Shown: piece after piece, positions 51,277 to 60,508 of the stretch
How positions within the stretch are numbered: the first letter of the stretch is position 1
Layout of the letters: each line of letters starts with the position of its first letter
Position numbers and translations under genes: made by a program
The notes under the pieces: generated by a model
Databases searched by the model: none
What the model was told of the DNA's origin: nothing
Seen by the model: only the letters and a program-made list of their open reading frames with translations
Assembly: GCF_018224955.1 (NCBI RefSeq)
Contig: NZ_JAGTUU010000006.1
Location: 62,001 to 126,000 of the forward strand
Direction of reading: 5' to 3'
DNA from: Thetidibacter halocola
GTDB taxonomy: Bacteria; Pseudomonadota; Alphaproteobacteria; Rhodobacterales; Rhodobacteraceae
DNA length: 64,000 nt

Positions 51277-52382
51277 CCCAAGGGCCCGGTCAGCCAAAGC
51301 TTTACCGTGAGCCCGCCATGCGCAACCGGCGGGCCAGCGGGACCAAAAGGCAGGCCCGTGGCCTTGGCCAGCCCGCCATCCGAGGTGACGATGCCGACGC
51401 GCCAGCCGGAGAACCGCTCTTTCAGCACCGCGCCGAGGCTGCCGTATAGCGCGAACAGCAGCTTGCGGTTGCCGATGCGCTCGCCGTAGGGCGGGTTGAC
51501 CATGACAAGGCCGGGCGGGCCGTCGGGGCGCTGCAACGCACCAACCGGCGCACGAGTAAAACGGCACAAATCAGCCACGCCCGCCCGTTCTGCGTTCGCA
51601 ACGGCGCCCCGGATCGCGCCATCGTCGCGGTCTGAGCCATGGAACAGCAGGTCCGTGTCGCGCGGCGCAACCGCCTTCATCGCGGCAAAGGCCGCCGGGT
51701 CGAAACTGCCGAAGGTCTCGAAGGCAAAGCTGCGCGAGCGGCCGGGCAGCAGGCCGCGGGCGACCTCTGCCGCCTCGAGCACGAAGGTGCCCGAGCCGCA
51801 CATCGGATCGACCAATGGCTCTGTCCCGTCAAAGCCGGCCTCGCGCAGGAACAGCGCGGCCAGGGTCTCGCGCATCGGCGCCTTGCCGACAAAGGTCTTG
51901 TGCCCACGCCGATGCAATGGCTCGCCCGAGGTGTCGAGGCTGATGACCGCAAGATCATCCTCGATCCGCAACATGACGCGGATCGGCGCGTCCTCGCCCT
52001 CGGCGATCGGGGCACCCACGGTTTCGGCGATGGCGCGCTCGATCCGCTGGCGGGCGGCGCGATCGTGATAGATCTTCGACTGGCGGCAGGTGGCCTCGAC
52101 CCGCACGGGCAGGTCCGGGCGCAGATGCGCGGCCCAGTCGACCTTGCGCGCGCGCTTGTCCAACTGCGCCAGGTGCATCGCGCGGAAACTGGCGATCCGC
52201 GCCAGGACCCGCCCCGCGCCCCTCAGCACCAGATTGGCGCGCCACACGTCCGGCCAGCTACCCTGCAAGGTTACGCCGCCGGGAACCGCCACCGGTTCGG
52301 CGAATCCGGCCTCGCGCACTTCGGCCAGCAGGGCGCCTTCCAGCCCCGGCTGCGCCGCCAGAAAGATCTCGAATGACTCCAT
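51273..52382 (-). CDS. class I SAM-dependent RNA methyltransferase (RlmL-like, THUMP + UPF0020)
   Basis: 369 residues: N-terminal THUMP region (about 45-155), then a Rossmann methyltransferase with EPLVDPMCGSGTFVLEAAEV (SAM motif I) and the N6/N2-methylation motif VNPPYGERIG. Corresponds to the N-terminal half of RlmL and likely methylates guanine in rRNA. Convergent on the CpdB-like gene with a 4-bp overlap. Confidence 0.88.
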   Translation of the reverse strand: MESFEIFLAAQPGLEGALLAEVREAGFAEPVAVPGGVTLQGSWPDVWRANLVLRGAGRVLARIASFRAMHLAQLDKRARKVDWAAHLRPDLPVRVEATCRQSKIYHDRAARQRIERAIAETVGAPIAEGEDAPIRVMLRIEDDLAVISLDTSGEPLHRRGHKTFVGKAPMRETLAALFLREAGFDGTEPLVDPMCGSGTFVLEAAEVARGLLPGRSRSFAFETFGSFDPAAFAAMKAVAPRDTDLLFHGSDRDDGAIRGAVANAERAGVADLCRFTRAPVGALQRPDGPPGLVMVNPPYGERIGNRKLLFALYGSLGAVLKERFSGWRVGIVTSDGGLAKATGLPFGPAGPPVAHGGLTVKLWLTGPLG

Positions 52383-52424
52383 GCTCCCGGCTTATCCGCC
52401 TTTGGCGGGCAAGGCGAGGGGCTG

Positions 52425-52453
52425 TTGCAATGACGCGTCGTGTCGATTACATA
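52425..52453 (+). promoter_or_regulatory. promoter of the SRP RNA gene
   Basis: TTGCAA (52425-52430), 17-base spacer, TACATA (52448-52453), seven bases before the predicted RNA 5' end. Same TTGCAA-N17 pattern as the tRNA-Glu promoter. Confidence 0.5.
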
Positions 52454-52460
52454 ACCGGTC

Positions 52461-52554
52461 GAGAGGTTGGCGCGGGCAGGCGCCTCGCCAACCCGGTCAG
52501 GTCCGGAAGGAAGCAGCCGTAACGAGCCCCGTCTGGGTCGCTGTCCAGCCTCTC
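52461..52554 (+). ncRNA. ffs: signal recognition particle RNA, small (4.5S-type)
   Basis: The conserved SRP apical domain GTCCGGAAGGAAGCAGC is at 52501-52517, and the ends GAGAGGTTGG and CCAGCCTCTC pair to close the rod, giving about 94 bases. It forms the RNA core of SRP with Ffh for co-translational targeting. Ends chosen from the outer pairing; true ends may differ by a few bases. Confidence 0.9.
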
Positions 52555-52566
52555 ACCATCTCCCGC

Positions 52567-53115
52567 TCAGTCCTCGTGACGCACAAAGACCGCCGGCTGG
52601 CGTTCTGCAGCCATGGCCCAAGCCATCTGCTCATCCGTCTCGATGGCGCAGGGGCGAATGCCGCGCAGCCGGGCCAGCGCCTCGTCCGGCGCTTCGCCCG
52701 CCTCGACCATCAACCGCAGCGCCACCATGCCCGAGCGGCCGCAGCCACCCCGGCAATGCACCAGAACGCGCCCGCCACCCAGAAGCGCCCGCCGCAGTTG
52801 TGCCGAGACGCTGGCCCAGGTCTCGGCCACCGTGGCGTCGGGCACGCCGAAGTCCTTGATCGGCAGGTGTAGCCAGCGGGTGCCCTTGTCCTGGATGTGA
52901 TGGCCCAGGTTCTGCGCCCCCGACTCGAACAACTCCAGCGCCGTCACCAGCGACACGACGAAGGCCGGACGCCAGGCGGCGATATGGTCGAGGTCGCCCG
53001 CATAGTCGCCGCCCGCCCCGGGCAAGGGCGCGAGGGCAAGGATGCCACCGCCGACCGGCAGGGCGTGGATCACCACCGCTTCAGAGACGTTGAGCCCCGA
53101 AGGTGTCACAGTCAT
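52567..53115 (-). CDS. dual-specificity protein phosphatase-like enzyme
   Basis: 182 residues from ATG 53115. The phosphatase loop VLVHCRGGCGRSG has the HCxxGxxR catalytic core (Cys, Arg), with an Asp in PIKDFGVPD as candidate general acid. Similar to CDKN3/tyrosine-phosphatase-like bacterial proteins. AAGGGG lies nine bases upstream of the ATG. The start overlaps the end of the ypfJ-like gene by 35 bp in another frame, unusual but with both frames well supported. Confidence 0.8.
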   Translation of the reverse strand: MTVTPSGLNVSEAVVIHALPVGGGILALAPLPGAGGDYAGDLDHIAAWRPAFVVSLVTALELFESGAQNLGHHIQDKGTRWLHLPIKDFGVPDATVAETWASVSAQLRRALLGGGRVLVHCRGGCGRSGMVALRLMVEAGEAPDEALARLRGIRPCAIETDEQMAWAMAAERQPAVFVRHED

Positions 53116-53923
53116 CGACCATGCCCCTTTCGTATCCGGTCGCGAACCAGCGCGACCGCTGTTCCGACGTGCCATGGGTAAATGTATGCGGTTGCGGCTC
53201 GCGCCCGGCGCGGCTTTGCAGGTAGTCGTCGCCGATCCGGCGCGCGGCGTTCAGCGCCTCGTCGAGGTCGCCCGGTTCCAGCAGGCCGTCGACATTGCGC
53301 GCCCAGACACCCGACAGGCAATCGGCCATCAGCTCCAGCCGAACGGTCAGCCCATTGGCCTGCGCTTCGGTCGCCTGCTGGCGGGCGGCGTTGACCTCGG
53401 GCAGCAGGCCAATCTCGTTCTGGACGTGATGGGCCACCTCGTGCGCGATGACATAGGCCGCGGCGAAATCGCCCTTGGCGCCCAGCTGGCGCGACAGGAA
53501 GGCGAAGAAGGCTGTGTCGAGATAGGCCTTTTCATCGGTCGGGCAGTAGAACGGGCCCGTCGCCCCCGTGGCGCCGCCACAGGGCGAGGCCGTCTGGCCT
53601 GAGAACAGCACCAGCACAGGCGGCGTGTATTCCATGTCCAGCTGCGCCGGAAAGATGTCGGACCAGACCACTTCGGTCGTGCCCAGGACGCGGGCGGCGA
53701 AATCGGCGGCGCGCTCCTCCTCGGGTCTCAGTTCGCGCGGTTGGGTCTGCCCCCCGCCGCTGCCCGTGGCCTGCAACAGCGGTGTCACGTCGATCCCGGC
53801 GAAATAGCCGATCGCCAGAACCACAAGCAGACCGACCCCTCCCAGACCGGCCCCCCGTGCGCTGCCACCGCTGCGGCGGCGATCTTCGATGTTGCTGCTG
53901 CGGCGGACATTGCGCAGACGCAT
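53081..53923 (-). CDS. YpfJ/KPN_02809-family neutral zinc metallopeptidase
   Basis: 280 residues from ATG 53923 (GGGAG ribosome site). A cytoplasmic Arg-rich start (MRLRNVRRSSNIEDRRR), one membrane segment (GLGGVGLLVVLAIGYFAGI), and the extracytoplasmic domain with IAHEVAHHVQNEIG (HExxH zinc motif) and a later MADCLSG with the third-ligand Asp/Glu. Members are predicted membrane-anchored metalloproteases with unclear substrate. Confidence 0.85.
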   Translation of the reverse strand: MRLRNVRRSSNIEDRRRSGGSARGAGLGGVGLLVVLAIGYFAGIDVTPLLQATGSGGGQTQPRELRPEEERAADFAARVLGTTEVVWSDIFPAQLDMEYTPPVLVLFSGQTASPCGGATGATGPFYCPTDEKAYLDTAFFAFLSRQLGAKGDFAAAYVIAHEVAHHVQNEIGLLPEVNAARQQATEAQANGLTVRLELMADCLSGVWARNVDGLLEPGDLDEALNAARRIGDDYLQSRAGREPQPHTFTHGTSEQRSRWFATGYERGMVDDCDTFGAQRL

Positions 53924-54013
53924 GCTCAATCACTCCCTGAAACGCAGGAGATAATACACGGAAAACCGCGTGGGCCTACCGTTTTGTTGACCTCTCAGCG
54001 GCAGGCCCGATGC

Positions 54014-54041
54014 TTGACGTGCGCCGGGCAATCGCTAGGGT
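54014..54041 (+). promoter_or_regulatory. possible promoter of waaA-lpxK
   Basis: TTGACG (54014-54019), 16-base spacer, TAGGGT (54036-54041). The -35 box is good, the -10 weak. It is about 105 bp upstream of waaA and directly before the short leader frame. Confidence 0.4.
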
Positions 54042-54072
54042 CCGCGCGGTTCCTGCCCAGTGTGAGAGATCC

Positions 54073-54144
54073 ATGCCCGCGCGCCCGCTGCCGCACCCAA
54101 TGCCCCGATGCCGCACGGCCCGTCCGCGCGGCGCACGGGACTGA
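54073..54144 (+). CDS. possible leader peptide upstream of waaA
   Basis: A 23-codon frame (ATG 54073 to TGA 54144) with GAGAG five bases upstream. The product is Arg/Pro-rich (MPARPLPHPMPRCRTARPRG). Its stop lies four bases before the waaA ATG, which itself lacks a good ribosome site, so translation of waaA could depend on it. Could equally be chance in a GC-rich stretch. Confidence 0.3.
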   Translation: MPARPLPHPMPRCRTARPRGARD

Positions 54145-54148
54145 CCGC

Positions 54149-55348
54149 ATGGCGCGCCGCGCGCTCAGCCTTCAGGCCTATCTCGCCTACGGGCGCGGCC
54201 CGGTTGTGTCCGACATGGCGGCGCTGCCCGACCGCCCCAAGGGGCCGGGCGTGCTGCTGATGGCCGAGGATCGTGAGAACGGGCGCGCCCTGGCGGGTCT
54301 TGGTGCACGGCTGTTGCAGCAGATGCCGGAACTGACCCTGTTTTGTGCCGGAGCGGTTCCGCTCTGCGGTGGCGCGGTTGCGGTGTCCCTGCCACCCGAC
54401 CGGTCCGCCGATTGCGCCGCCTTCGTGGCGTCGCTGGCGCCGGTGGCGGCGATCTCGGCCGGGCAGGCGCTGCGCCCTGCGCTACTGGATGCGCTGGCCG
54501 AAGCACGGGTGCGCCTGCTGGCGATCAACGCCGCCGACGCGGCATTTATCACACCCGCGCCGCGCTGGATCCCCGATCCGGCCCCGGCGGCGCTGGCGCT
54601 GTTCGACGTGATCCACGCCATCGACACCGGCGCTGCCCGCCGGCTGCGCCGGCTCGGGGTCGAGCCCGCCAGCATCCGGCCGGCGGGGCGGCTGGTGGAC
54701 GCGGGCATGCCACTGGACTGCTCGGACCGGCTGCATTCCGAGATGTCGCGCACGCTGGCCTCGCGGCCGGTCTGGCTGGCCGCGTACCTGCGCGCCGACG
54801 AGGCGGATTCGGTCCTGCGGGCGCATCGGCAGGCGGTGCGGCTGGCGCATCGTCTGTTGCTGGTCGCGGTGCCCGCCACGCGCGAGGATGCCCCCGCCCT
54901 GCGCAACGCCTGCACCGACCTGTCCCTGCGCGCTGTCTGCTGGGAGGAGGGCGGGCTGCCCGACGAGACGACGCAGGTCCTGCTGACCGAGGGCACCGAG
55001 GACCTGGGCCTGTGGTATCGCCTCGCGCCGCTGACCTTCCTCGGCAGTTCGCTGGTGTCGGGCCATGGCGGGCGCGACCCCTACGAGGCGGCGGCGCTGG
55101 GCACGGCGATCCTGTATGGTCCGAACGTCGGGCACTGGCTGGACGCCTATTCCCGGCTGGTGACGGCGGGTGCGGCACGGATCGTGCGCGACGCGGATTC
55201 GCTGGCCGCCGCCGTCACGCACCTGATCGCGCCGGACCAGACGGCGGCGATGGCCCATGCGGGATGGGACGTGGTCAGCCAGGGCGCGGCGCTGGTCGAT
55301 GCGGTGATCGCCGACGTCGCCGCCGCGCTGGAAGCGAGGAAGGCCTGA
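54149..55348 (+). CDS. waaA: Kdo transferase (WaaA/KdtA), short form
   Basis: 399 residues. C-terminal GT-B part is typical: [40 protein letters not shown] and the GPNVGHW nucleotide site. The N-terminal half is divergent: the usual HAVSVGE region reads [12 protein letters not shown], keeping only a Glu at the catalytic position, and the membrane-anchoring N-terminal segment of E. coli WaaA is missing. It adds Kdo to lipid A precursors. One-base overlap with lpxK. Short but clearly the Kdo transferase. Confidence 0.8.
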   Translation: MARRALSLQAYLAYGRGPVVSDMAALPDRPKGPGVLLMAEDRENGRALAGLGARLLQQMPELTLFCAGAVPLCGGAVAVSLPPDRSADCAAFVASLAPVAAISAGQALRPALLDALAEARVRLLAINAADAAFITPAPRWIPDPAPAALALFDVIHAIDTGAARRLRRLGVEPASIRPAGRLVDAGMPLDCSDRLHSEMSRTLASRPVWLAAYLRADEADSVLRAHRQAVRLAHRLLLVAVPATREDAPALRNACTDLSLRAVCWEEGGLPDETTQVLLTEGTEDLGLWYRLAPLTFLGSSLVSGHGGRDPYEAAALGTAILYGPNVGHWLDAYSRLVTAGAARIVRDADSLAAAVTHLIAPDQTAAMAHAGWDVVSQGAALVDAVIADVAAALEARKA

Positions 55349-56340
55349 TGCGTCCACCCCGCTTCTGGTCGAACCCGCCCGAGGCGCCGGGCTGGCAGGC
55401 GCGGCTGCTGGCGCCGCTGGGTGCGCTGACCGCGCGTGCCACCGCGGCGCGCGTTGCCCGCCCGCCAGGGTTCCGCGCTCCTGTCCCGGTGATCTGCGTC
55501 GGCAACGTGAACGCCGGCGGCACCGGCAAGACGCCCACCGTGATCGCCCTGATGCTGAGGCTGATGGCGCGCGGCGTGACGGCGCATGTGGTCTCGCGCG
55601 GCTATGGCGGGCGCGAGGTCGGGCCGCTGCGCGTCGACCCGAACATGCACTCCGCCGAGGACGTGGGCGACGAGCCGCTGCTGCTAGCCGCCTTCGGCCC
55701 GGTCTGGGTGGCGAAAGACCGCGCCGAGGGCGCGCGAGCCGCGGTGCAGGCCGGGGCGCAGGCGCTGATCCTTGACGACGGGTTCCAGAACCCCTCGGTC
55801 GCCAAGGACCTGTCGATCATCGTGGTGGATGCGGTGGCGGGGTTCGGCAATGGGCGCTGCCTGCCTGCCGGTCCACTGCGCGAGCCGGTGGCGGCGGGCA
55901 TGGCGCGGGGCGACCTGGTGCTGTCGATCGGGGCCGAAGGCGCGCAGGGCCGGTTCACGCAGACCTGGGGCGATGCCATCACCCTGCCCCGCGTCACCGG
56001 GCATCTGGCGCCCTTGCAGACCGGCATGGACTGGGACGGGCTGCCGACACTGGCCTTTGCCGGGATCGGCCATCCCGAGAAATTCTTTGCCACGCTGCGC
56101 GCGCTTGGCGCCGACCTGCGGCGGGGCGAGGCGCTGGAGGATCACCAGCCGCTGACCAATGCCCTGATGGCGCGGCTGGAGGCCGAGGCGCGGGCGCTGG
56201 GCGCGCAATTGGTCACAACGGAAAAGGACGCGGTGCGCCTGCCCGCGTCCTTTCGGCAAAAGGTGCTGACCCTGCCCGTCCGCCTGGAGATCGACGACTG
56301 GGGCCTGATCGATGCCGCCCTCGACCGGCTTGGCCTCTGA
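55348..56340 (+). CDS. lpxK: tetraacyldisaccharide 4'-kinase
   Basis: 330 residues with an N-terminal helix region ([20 protein letters not shown]), Walker [10 protein letters not shown], the RGYGGR motif, DVGDEP and ILDDGFQNP, typical of LpxK, and TEKDAVRLP near the end. It phosphorylates the lipid A precursor at the 4' position at the inner membrane. Its ATG overlaps the waaA TGA by one base, so both are made together. Confidence 0.92.
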   Translation: MRPPRFWSNPPEAPGWQARLLAPLGALTARATAARVARPPGFRAPVPVICVGNVNAGGTGKTPTVIALMLRLMARGVTAHVVSRGYGGREVGPLRVDPNMHSAEDVGDEPLLLAAFGPVWVAKDRAEGARAAVQAGAQALILDDGFQNPSVAKDLSIIVVDAVAGFGNGRCLPAGPLREPVAAGMARGDLVLSIGAEGAQGRFTQTWGDAITLPRVTGHLAPLQTGMDWDGLPTLAFAGIGHPEKFFATLRALGADLRRGEALEDHQPLTNALMARLEAEARALGAQLVTTEKDAVRLPASFRQKVLTLPVRLEIDDWGLIDAALDRLGL

Positions 56341-56343
56341 TCG

Positions 56344-57231
56344 TCAGCCCAGCACGTCGCGCCACGAAAACCGCGGCTGAAAGCCCAGCATCGCCTTGGC
56401 CTTACGGTTGCAATACATCGTGCCGTTGCCGGTCATCTCGCGCTTGACCGGGACGCCGTCATAAAAGCGCGCACGCACCTCGTCGTTGGAGATGCCTACC
56501 GAAAGGTCGTCGTTCGAGACGTTGAACACCTCGTATCCCAACCCGTCCGTGGCCAGGCAGCATTCCACCATTTGGCCGAGATCGCGCACGTCGATATAGG
56601 CAAAGATATTGCGCCGCCGCAGCGCCGGGTCGGCCATGAAGGCGGGAAAGGCGGTGGTGTATTCCTCGGGCTCGATCACGTTATTGATCCGCAACCCGTA
56701 GATGTCGATGCCCGACCGCGCCTGGAAGGACCGCCCCGTGACCTCGTTGGCGACCTTGGACATGGCGTAGGCGTCGTGGGGAACGGTCGGGTGTTCCTCA
56801 TCCACCGGGATGTAGTCGGGCTTCACCTCGCCATCGGCAAAGCAGATGCCATAGGTGGTCTCGGAACTGGCGAAGATCACCTTTGGGATGCCCAGCTTTA
56901 CCGCTGCTTCCATGACGTTGTAGGTCGAGACGGTGTTGACGCGAAAGGTCTCGCAATCGGGCTGGATCAGGATGCGCGCGAGGGCCGCGAAATGCACCAC
57001 GGCGTCGAATTTCGGCACGCCCTTGCCCGGCTCCAGCTCTCGGAAGTTCGCATAGCCCGACATCGCGCTGAACACCTGCCCCGGATCGGTCAGGTCGACG
57101 ATCAGGTTGTCGACGCCATCGGCGTGCAACGGCACCAGGTCGAGGTTCAGCACCGTGTGCCCCTGTGCGGCCAGCATCGGCAGGATATGCCGCCCCGCCT
57201 TGCCGCTGCCACCCGTGAATGCAATCCGCAT
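56344..57231 (-). CDS. NAD(P)-dependent epimerase/dehydratase (extended SDR)
   Basis: 295 residues from ATG 57231. Rossmann start MRIAFTGGSGKAGRHILPML and the SDR active site YAMSKVANE (Tyr, Lys) with FASSETTYG before it. Similar to GalE-like NAD-dependent epimerases of unknown substrate in Rhodobacteraceae. Convergent with lpxK (3-bp gap) and divergent from trpA. Cytoplasmic. Confidence 0.85.
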   Translation of the reverse strand: MRIAFTGGSGKAGRHILPMLAAQGHTVLNLDLVPLHADGVDNLIVDLTDPGQVFSAMSGYANFRELEPGKGVPKFDAVVHFAALARILIQPDCETFRVNTVSTYNVMEAAVKLGIPKVIFASSETTYGICFADGEVKPDYIPVDEEHPTVPHDAYAMSKVANEVTGRSFQARSGIDIYGLRINNVIEPEEYTTAFPAFMADPALRRRNIFAYIDVRDLGQMVECCLATDGLGYEVFNVSNDDLSVGISNDEVRARFYDGVPVKREMTGNGTMYCNRKAKAMLGFQPRFSWRDVLG

Positions 57232-57319
57232 GGTTTCTCTCCTTCTTGTCGCGCGCCATTGATTTCCCCCGCCCAATGCGGCAACAGAGCCAGAGGTTCC
57301 AAGGGGGGAAGACGCAGCC

Positions 57320-58111
57320 ATGACACGTATCGACGCCACCTTCGCAAAGCTGCGCGCCGAAGGAAAGAAGGCCTTCGTCAGCTACATCATGGCGGGCGAC
57401 CCCGATCTGGACACATCGCTTGCGGTGATGAAGGGGCTTCCGGCGGCGGGCGTCGACATCATCGAGCTGGGCGTGCCCTTCACCGATCCGATGGCGGACG
57501 GCCCGACGATCCAGCTGGCCGGCCAGCGCGCGCTCGAGGCCGGGATGACCCTGCAGAAGACGCTGGACATGGTCCGCACCTTCCGCAAGGACGACGCGGA
57601 CACGCCGATCGTGCTGATGGGTTACTACAACCCGATCTACAACCGCGGTGTCGACAGGTTCCTGGCGGATGCGCAAGAGGTCGGGATCGACGGGTTGATC
57701 GTGGTTGACCTGCCGCCCGAAGAGGATGAGGAACTCTGCATCCCGGCGCAGGCGGCCGGGCTGAACTTCATCCGGCTCGCAACCCCCACCACCGATGACA
57801 AGCGCCTGCCCAAGGTGCTGACGAACACCTCGGGCTTCGTCTATTACGTCTCGATCACCGGGATCACCGGCGCGGCCGAGGCGCAGGCAGGCGACGTCGG
57901 CCCCGAGGTCGCCCGGATGAAGGCGCAGACCGACCTGCCGATCATCGTGGGCTTTGGCGTCAAGACGCCCGAGACGGCGCGCGCCATCGCCAGCGTCGCA
58001 GACGGTTGCGTCGTGGGCTCGGCCATCGTGTCCCAGGTCGCCGCCGGCAAGCCGGTGGACGAGATCCTGGCCTTCGTCAAATCCCTGTCGGACGGCGCGC
58101 ACGCGGCCTGA
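57320..58111 (+). CDS. trpA: tryptophan synthase alpha chain
   Basis: 263 residues, TIM barrel. [20 protein letters not shown] carries the catalytic Asp, with the active Glu in IELGVPF, and [14 protein letters not shown] and [10 protein letters not shown] near the end. It cleaves indole-glycerol phosphate to indole for TrpB. The partner trpB is not in the window. Confidence 0.93.
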   Translation: MTRIDATFAKLRAEGKKAFVSYIMAGDPDLDTSLAVMKGLPAAGVDIIELGVPFTDPMADGPTIQLAGQRALEAGMTLQKTLDMVRTFRKDDADTPIVLMGYYNPIYNRGVDRFLADAQEVGIDGLIVVDLPPEEDEELCIPAQAAGLNFIRLATPTTDDKRLPKVLTNTSGFVYYVSITGITGAAEAQAGDVGPEVARMKAQTDLPIIVGFGVKTPETARAIASVADGCVVGSAIVSQVAAGKPVDEILAFVKSLSDGAHAA

Positions 58112-58119
58112 CGGGCCGA

Positions 58120-59061
58120 TCAGGGAAAGGGCAGGATCGCCTGTACCGAATAAGGGTGTGCCGCATCCTCGGCAAAAAGCCGATAATGCAGGACATCCCG
58201 CGGGGCGCCCGGTGGGCTAGCGCCGTATCGCTGCACCGTGCCGCGCGTGACCATCGCCGCACCGTCGTACCGGTCGTCTTCGTAGGTGAAGGTCATCCCA
58301 GTTCCGATCCCGCCCGTCGGCATTGCGACAATGGGGTAGATCCGCCCACCGGTGGCGATTTCCAGTTGCACGAAGTCCAGCCCTTCGGCCTGTGCCTTCA
58401 GCGCCGCCCGCCATGCCTCGTCGATGTTGCCCTCGGCATCCCGATGCCGCGACAGTTCGTCGAAGATCGTGGCCACAAGGGCCACCTCCTCGTTGAACGG
58501 ACCGTCCAGCAGACGCCGCGTTTCGGCATCGACGGGGTGCTGGCGCGGGCCGATCTGGATCGCCGTGAACAGCACTGCCGCGCTGAGCAGGTTGGCCACG
58601 AAAAAGACCGCCGCCGCCTTGCCGCCGATCCGCACACCATAGCCCGCAGCACGCGACAGCAACGCCAGCAGGCCCAGTTCGATCGGCGTGTCGATGATCG
58701 CGGCGGCGATGCAGTAGGCCGCGATCTCGACGATCTGGCCTGTCCCGAAGGTCTGCATCACCAGGGGCGCGAGCGCCGGGTAGGACAGCGTTCCGACGAG
58801 AGGGTAGGCGATGAATCCCAGCGCGGCCGTGCCGACATTGACCAGCACCGCCGCCCAGAGTGCGCGCCGCCATGTCAGCGCGAACAGCAGGTGCAGGGCC
58901 AGCGCCTCGATCCCGATGGCCAGAAGGATCGTCCACCAAAGCGCGACGCGCACCCACGCGAAGACGAAGAAGATCGGAACGTCGGCCAGCGCGCGCGACG
59001 GCGACACCAGAAGTGCCGCCGCCAGAAACGGAGCGAGGCGACGGAGCCTTTTGGTCTTCAT
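58120..59061 (-). CDS. polytopic membrane protein of unknown function
   Basis: 313 residues. A signal-like N-terminus (RLAPFLAAALLVSPSRALA), then about five hydrophobic helices (to about residue 180) and a C-terminal soluble domain of about 125 residues (from residue 185) with no recognised fold. Convergent with trpA (8-bp gap). No sequence match that I recognise. Confidence 0.6.
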   Translation of the reverse strand: MKTKRLRRLAPFLAAALLVSPSRALADVPIFFVFAWVRVALWWTILLAIGIEALALHLLFALTWRRALWAAVLVNVGTAALGFIAYPLVGTLSYPALAPLVMQTFGTGQIVEIAAYCIAAAIIDTPIELGLLALLSRAAGYGVRIGGKAAAVFFVANLLSAAVLFTAIQIGPRQHPVDAETRRLLDGPFNEEVALVATIFDELSRHRDAEGNIDEAWRAALKAQAEGLDFVQLEIATGGRIYPIVAMPTGGIGTGMTFTYEDDRYDGAAMVTRGTVQRYGASPPGAPRDVLHYRLFAEDAAHPYSVQAILPFP

Positions 59062-59085
59062 CGGGACAGAATGACCATTTCACTC

Positions 59086-59140
59086 GGCATCAACAGCCGC
59101 GCACTGCGCGGATCGGCACGGCGGGGCAGAGCGCCCCCTG
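59086..59140. repeat. GC-rich hairpin repeat, weak copy F
   Basis: GCGCACTGCGC followed by GGGGCAGAGCGCCCC, the second half like hairpin 2 of copies A, B, D and E; the AAATAC...GGGGGAGTCGCG part is missing. In the space between the membrane protein and the cytochrome gene. Possibly a degenerate copy. Confidence 0.4.
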
Positions 59141-59164
59141 ACAGTCGCCGACCCGCCCCACGGG

Positions 59165-59584
59165 TCACTCCTGGATGGACTGGAGGTAGTAGACCAGCCC
59201 GAGGATCCGGGCCTGAACGATCTCCTCGGCGCCGACGCCCGGATGGAAAGTGGATGGATAGGCCTCGGCCACGAACAGATTGCCCCAGATCGGCATCTGC
59301 TTGCTGCCATGCGCAGCGATCTCGCGACGTCCGTCGATGGACTGGTAGACATCGCTGAACGGGAAAACGTTGTTGTTCTCCTTGGCGAGGAGCTTGAGGT
59401 TCTTTGGCCGCTCGGTCAGGAGTTGGGCCACGGGTCCACCGCCCGCGCCGTCCGAACCATGGCAGACCGAACAGTTCCTTTCGAACAGCGCCTGGCCGTA
59501 GGTGAAATCCTGCGCCATCGCTGGCGTCGTCGCGGTCACGAGGCCAAACAGACCCGCGAAACCGATCCTTGTCGTCGCAAACAT
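59165..59584 (-). CDS. periplasmic c-type cytochrome
   Basis: 139 residues from ATG 59584. Signal peptide (MFATTRIGFAGLFGLVTATT ... AMA), then one CSVCH haem motif (about residue 37) and a later methionine-bearing region (SKQMPIWGN) that may give the sixth ligand. A small class I cytochrome c. Unknown partner. A second start three codons upstream is possible. Confidence 0.82.
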   Translation of the reverse strand: MFATTRIGFAGLFGLVTATTPAMAQDFTYGQALFERNCSVCHGSDGAGGGPVAQLLTERPKNLKLLAKENNNVFPFSDVYQSIDGRREIAAHGSKQMPIWGNLFVAEAYPSTFHPGVGAEEIVQARILGLVYYLQSIQE

Positions 59585-59714
59585 GCATTCCTCCATCGGA
59601 CGAATTCAGCGCGCTTCCGGTTTGAGCCTAGCCCACATGTTCAAGCAACAGAACATGCCAAGCACATGCGACAATTGCAGGTCGTCTGTCCGGCGACAGT
59701 CCTGAGCCGTTGTC

Positions 59715-59740
59715 CGGACGTGGTCAGCGCTCCACGTCCG
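59715..59740. terminator. hairpin after the ZIP transporter gene
   Basis: CGGACGTGG and CCACGTCCG, nine-base perfect arms around an eight-base loop, just past the stop of the leftward ZIP gene. No U-tract on that strand. Confidence 0.45.
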
Positions 59741-60508
59741 TCAGCCCAGCGTCACGTCCAGCACCAGCATCAGGATCAGGCCGGCGATCAGGCCGGTCGT
59801 GGCGCGGTCCTGATGGCCGTGGCGATGGGTTTCAGGAATGATCTCGTGGCTGATGATATACAGCATCGCCCCCGCCGCGAAGGTCAGCCCGAAGGGCAAG
59901 GCGTAGGCCGAGACCGTCACAGCCGCCGCGCCGATCACCCCGCCCACGGGCTCGACCAGCCCGGTCAGTGTGGCGATCCAGACGGCGCGGGCGGCGGAAT
60001 AGCCCTGCCCGCGCAGGGCCACCGCAACCGCCAGCCCCTCGGGCGCGTTCTGCAAGCCAATGCCGATTGCCAGCGACAGCCCATGACCGATGTCGCCGCT
60101 GCCAAAGCCCACGCCAACCGCCATGCCTTCGGGAAAGTTGTGGATCGTGATGGCGATGACGAACAGCCAGATCCGCGGCAGCGCTCCGGGGTCGGCCCCC
60201 TCTGGGCCTGTAATGAAATGCTCATGCGGCAGCCAGCGGTTCAGCGCCGCCACCATCGCCGCCCCGGCCGCGATCCCGGCACCGGCCAGCAGCGCCGAGG
60301 CCACCACGCCGCCATAGACCGCAGCACCCCGTTCCAGCCCCGGCAGGATCAGCGAAAAGAACGATGCCGACAGCATGACACCCGCCGCAAAGCCCAGCAT
60401 CGTGTCGCGCGCCTGCGGCGAGACGCTGCGCCCGAAGGCCACCGGCAGCGCGCCGACGGCGGTCATCGACCCCGCGGCGAGACTGCCCAGCAGCCCCCAG
60501 AGGATCAT
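59741..60508 (-). CDS. ZIP-family metal transporter
   Basis: 255 residues, about eight hydrophobic helices. Metal-binding helices carry HNFPEGMAVG and QNAPEGLAVAVA, and the MLYIISHEIIPE motif typical of ZupT-like ZIP proteins, with a His-rich loop (HRHGHQD) near the end. Likely imports zinc, iron or manganese. Its ATG overlaps the stop of the MaoC-like gene (ATGA). Confidence 0.88.
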   Translation of the reverse strand: MILWGLLGSLAAGSMTAVGALPVAFGRSVSPQARDTMLGFAAGVMLSASFFSLILPGLERGAAVYGGVVASALLAGAGIAAGAAMVAALNRWLPHEHFITGPEGADPGALPRIWLFVIAITIHNFPEGMAVGVGFGSGDIGHGLSLAIGIGLQNAPEGLAVAVALRGQGYSAARAVWIATLTGLVEPVGGVIGAAAVTVSAYALPFGLTFAAGAMLYIISHEIIPETHRHGHQDRATTGLIAGLILMLVLDVTLG

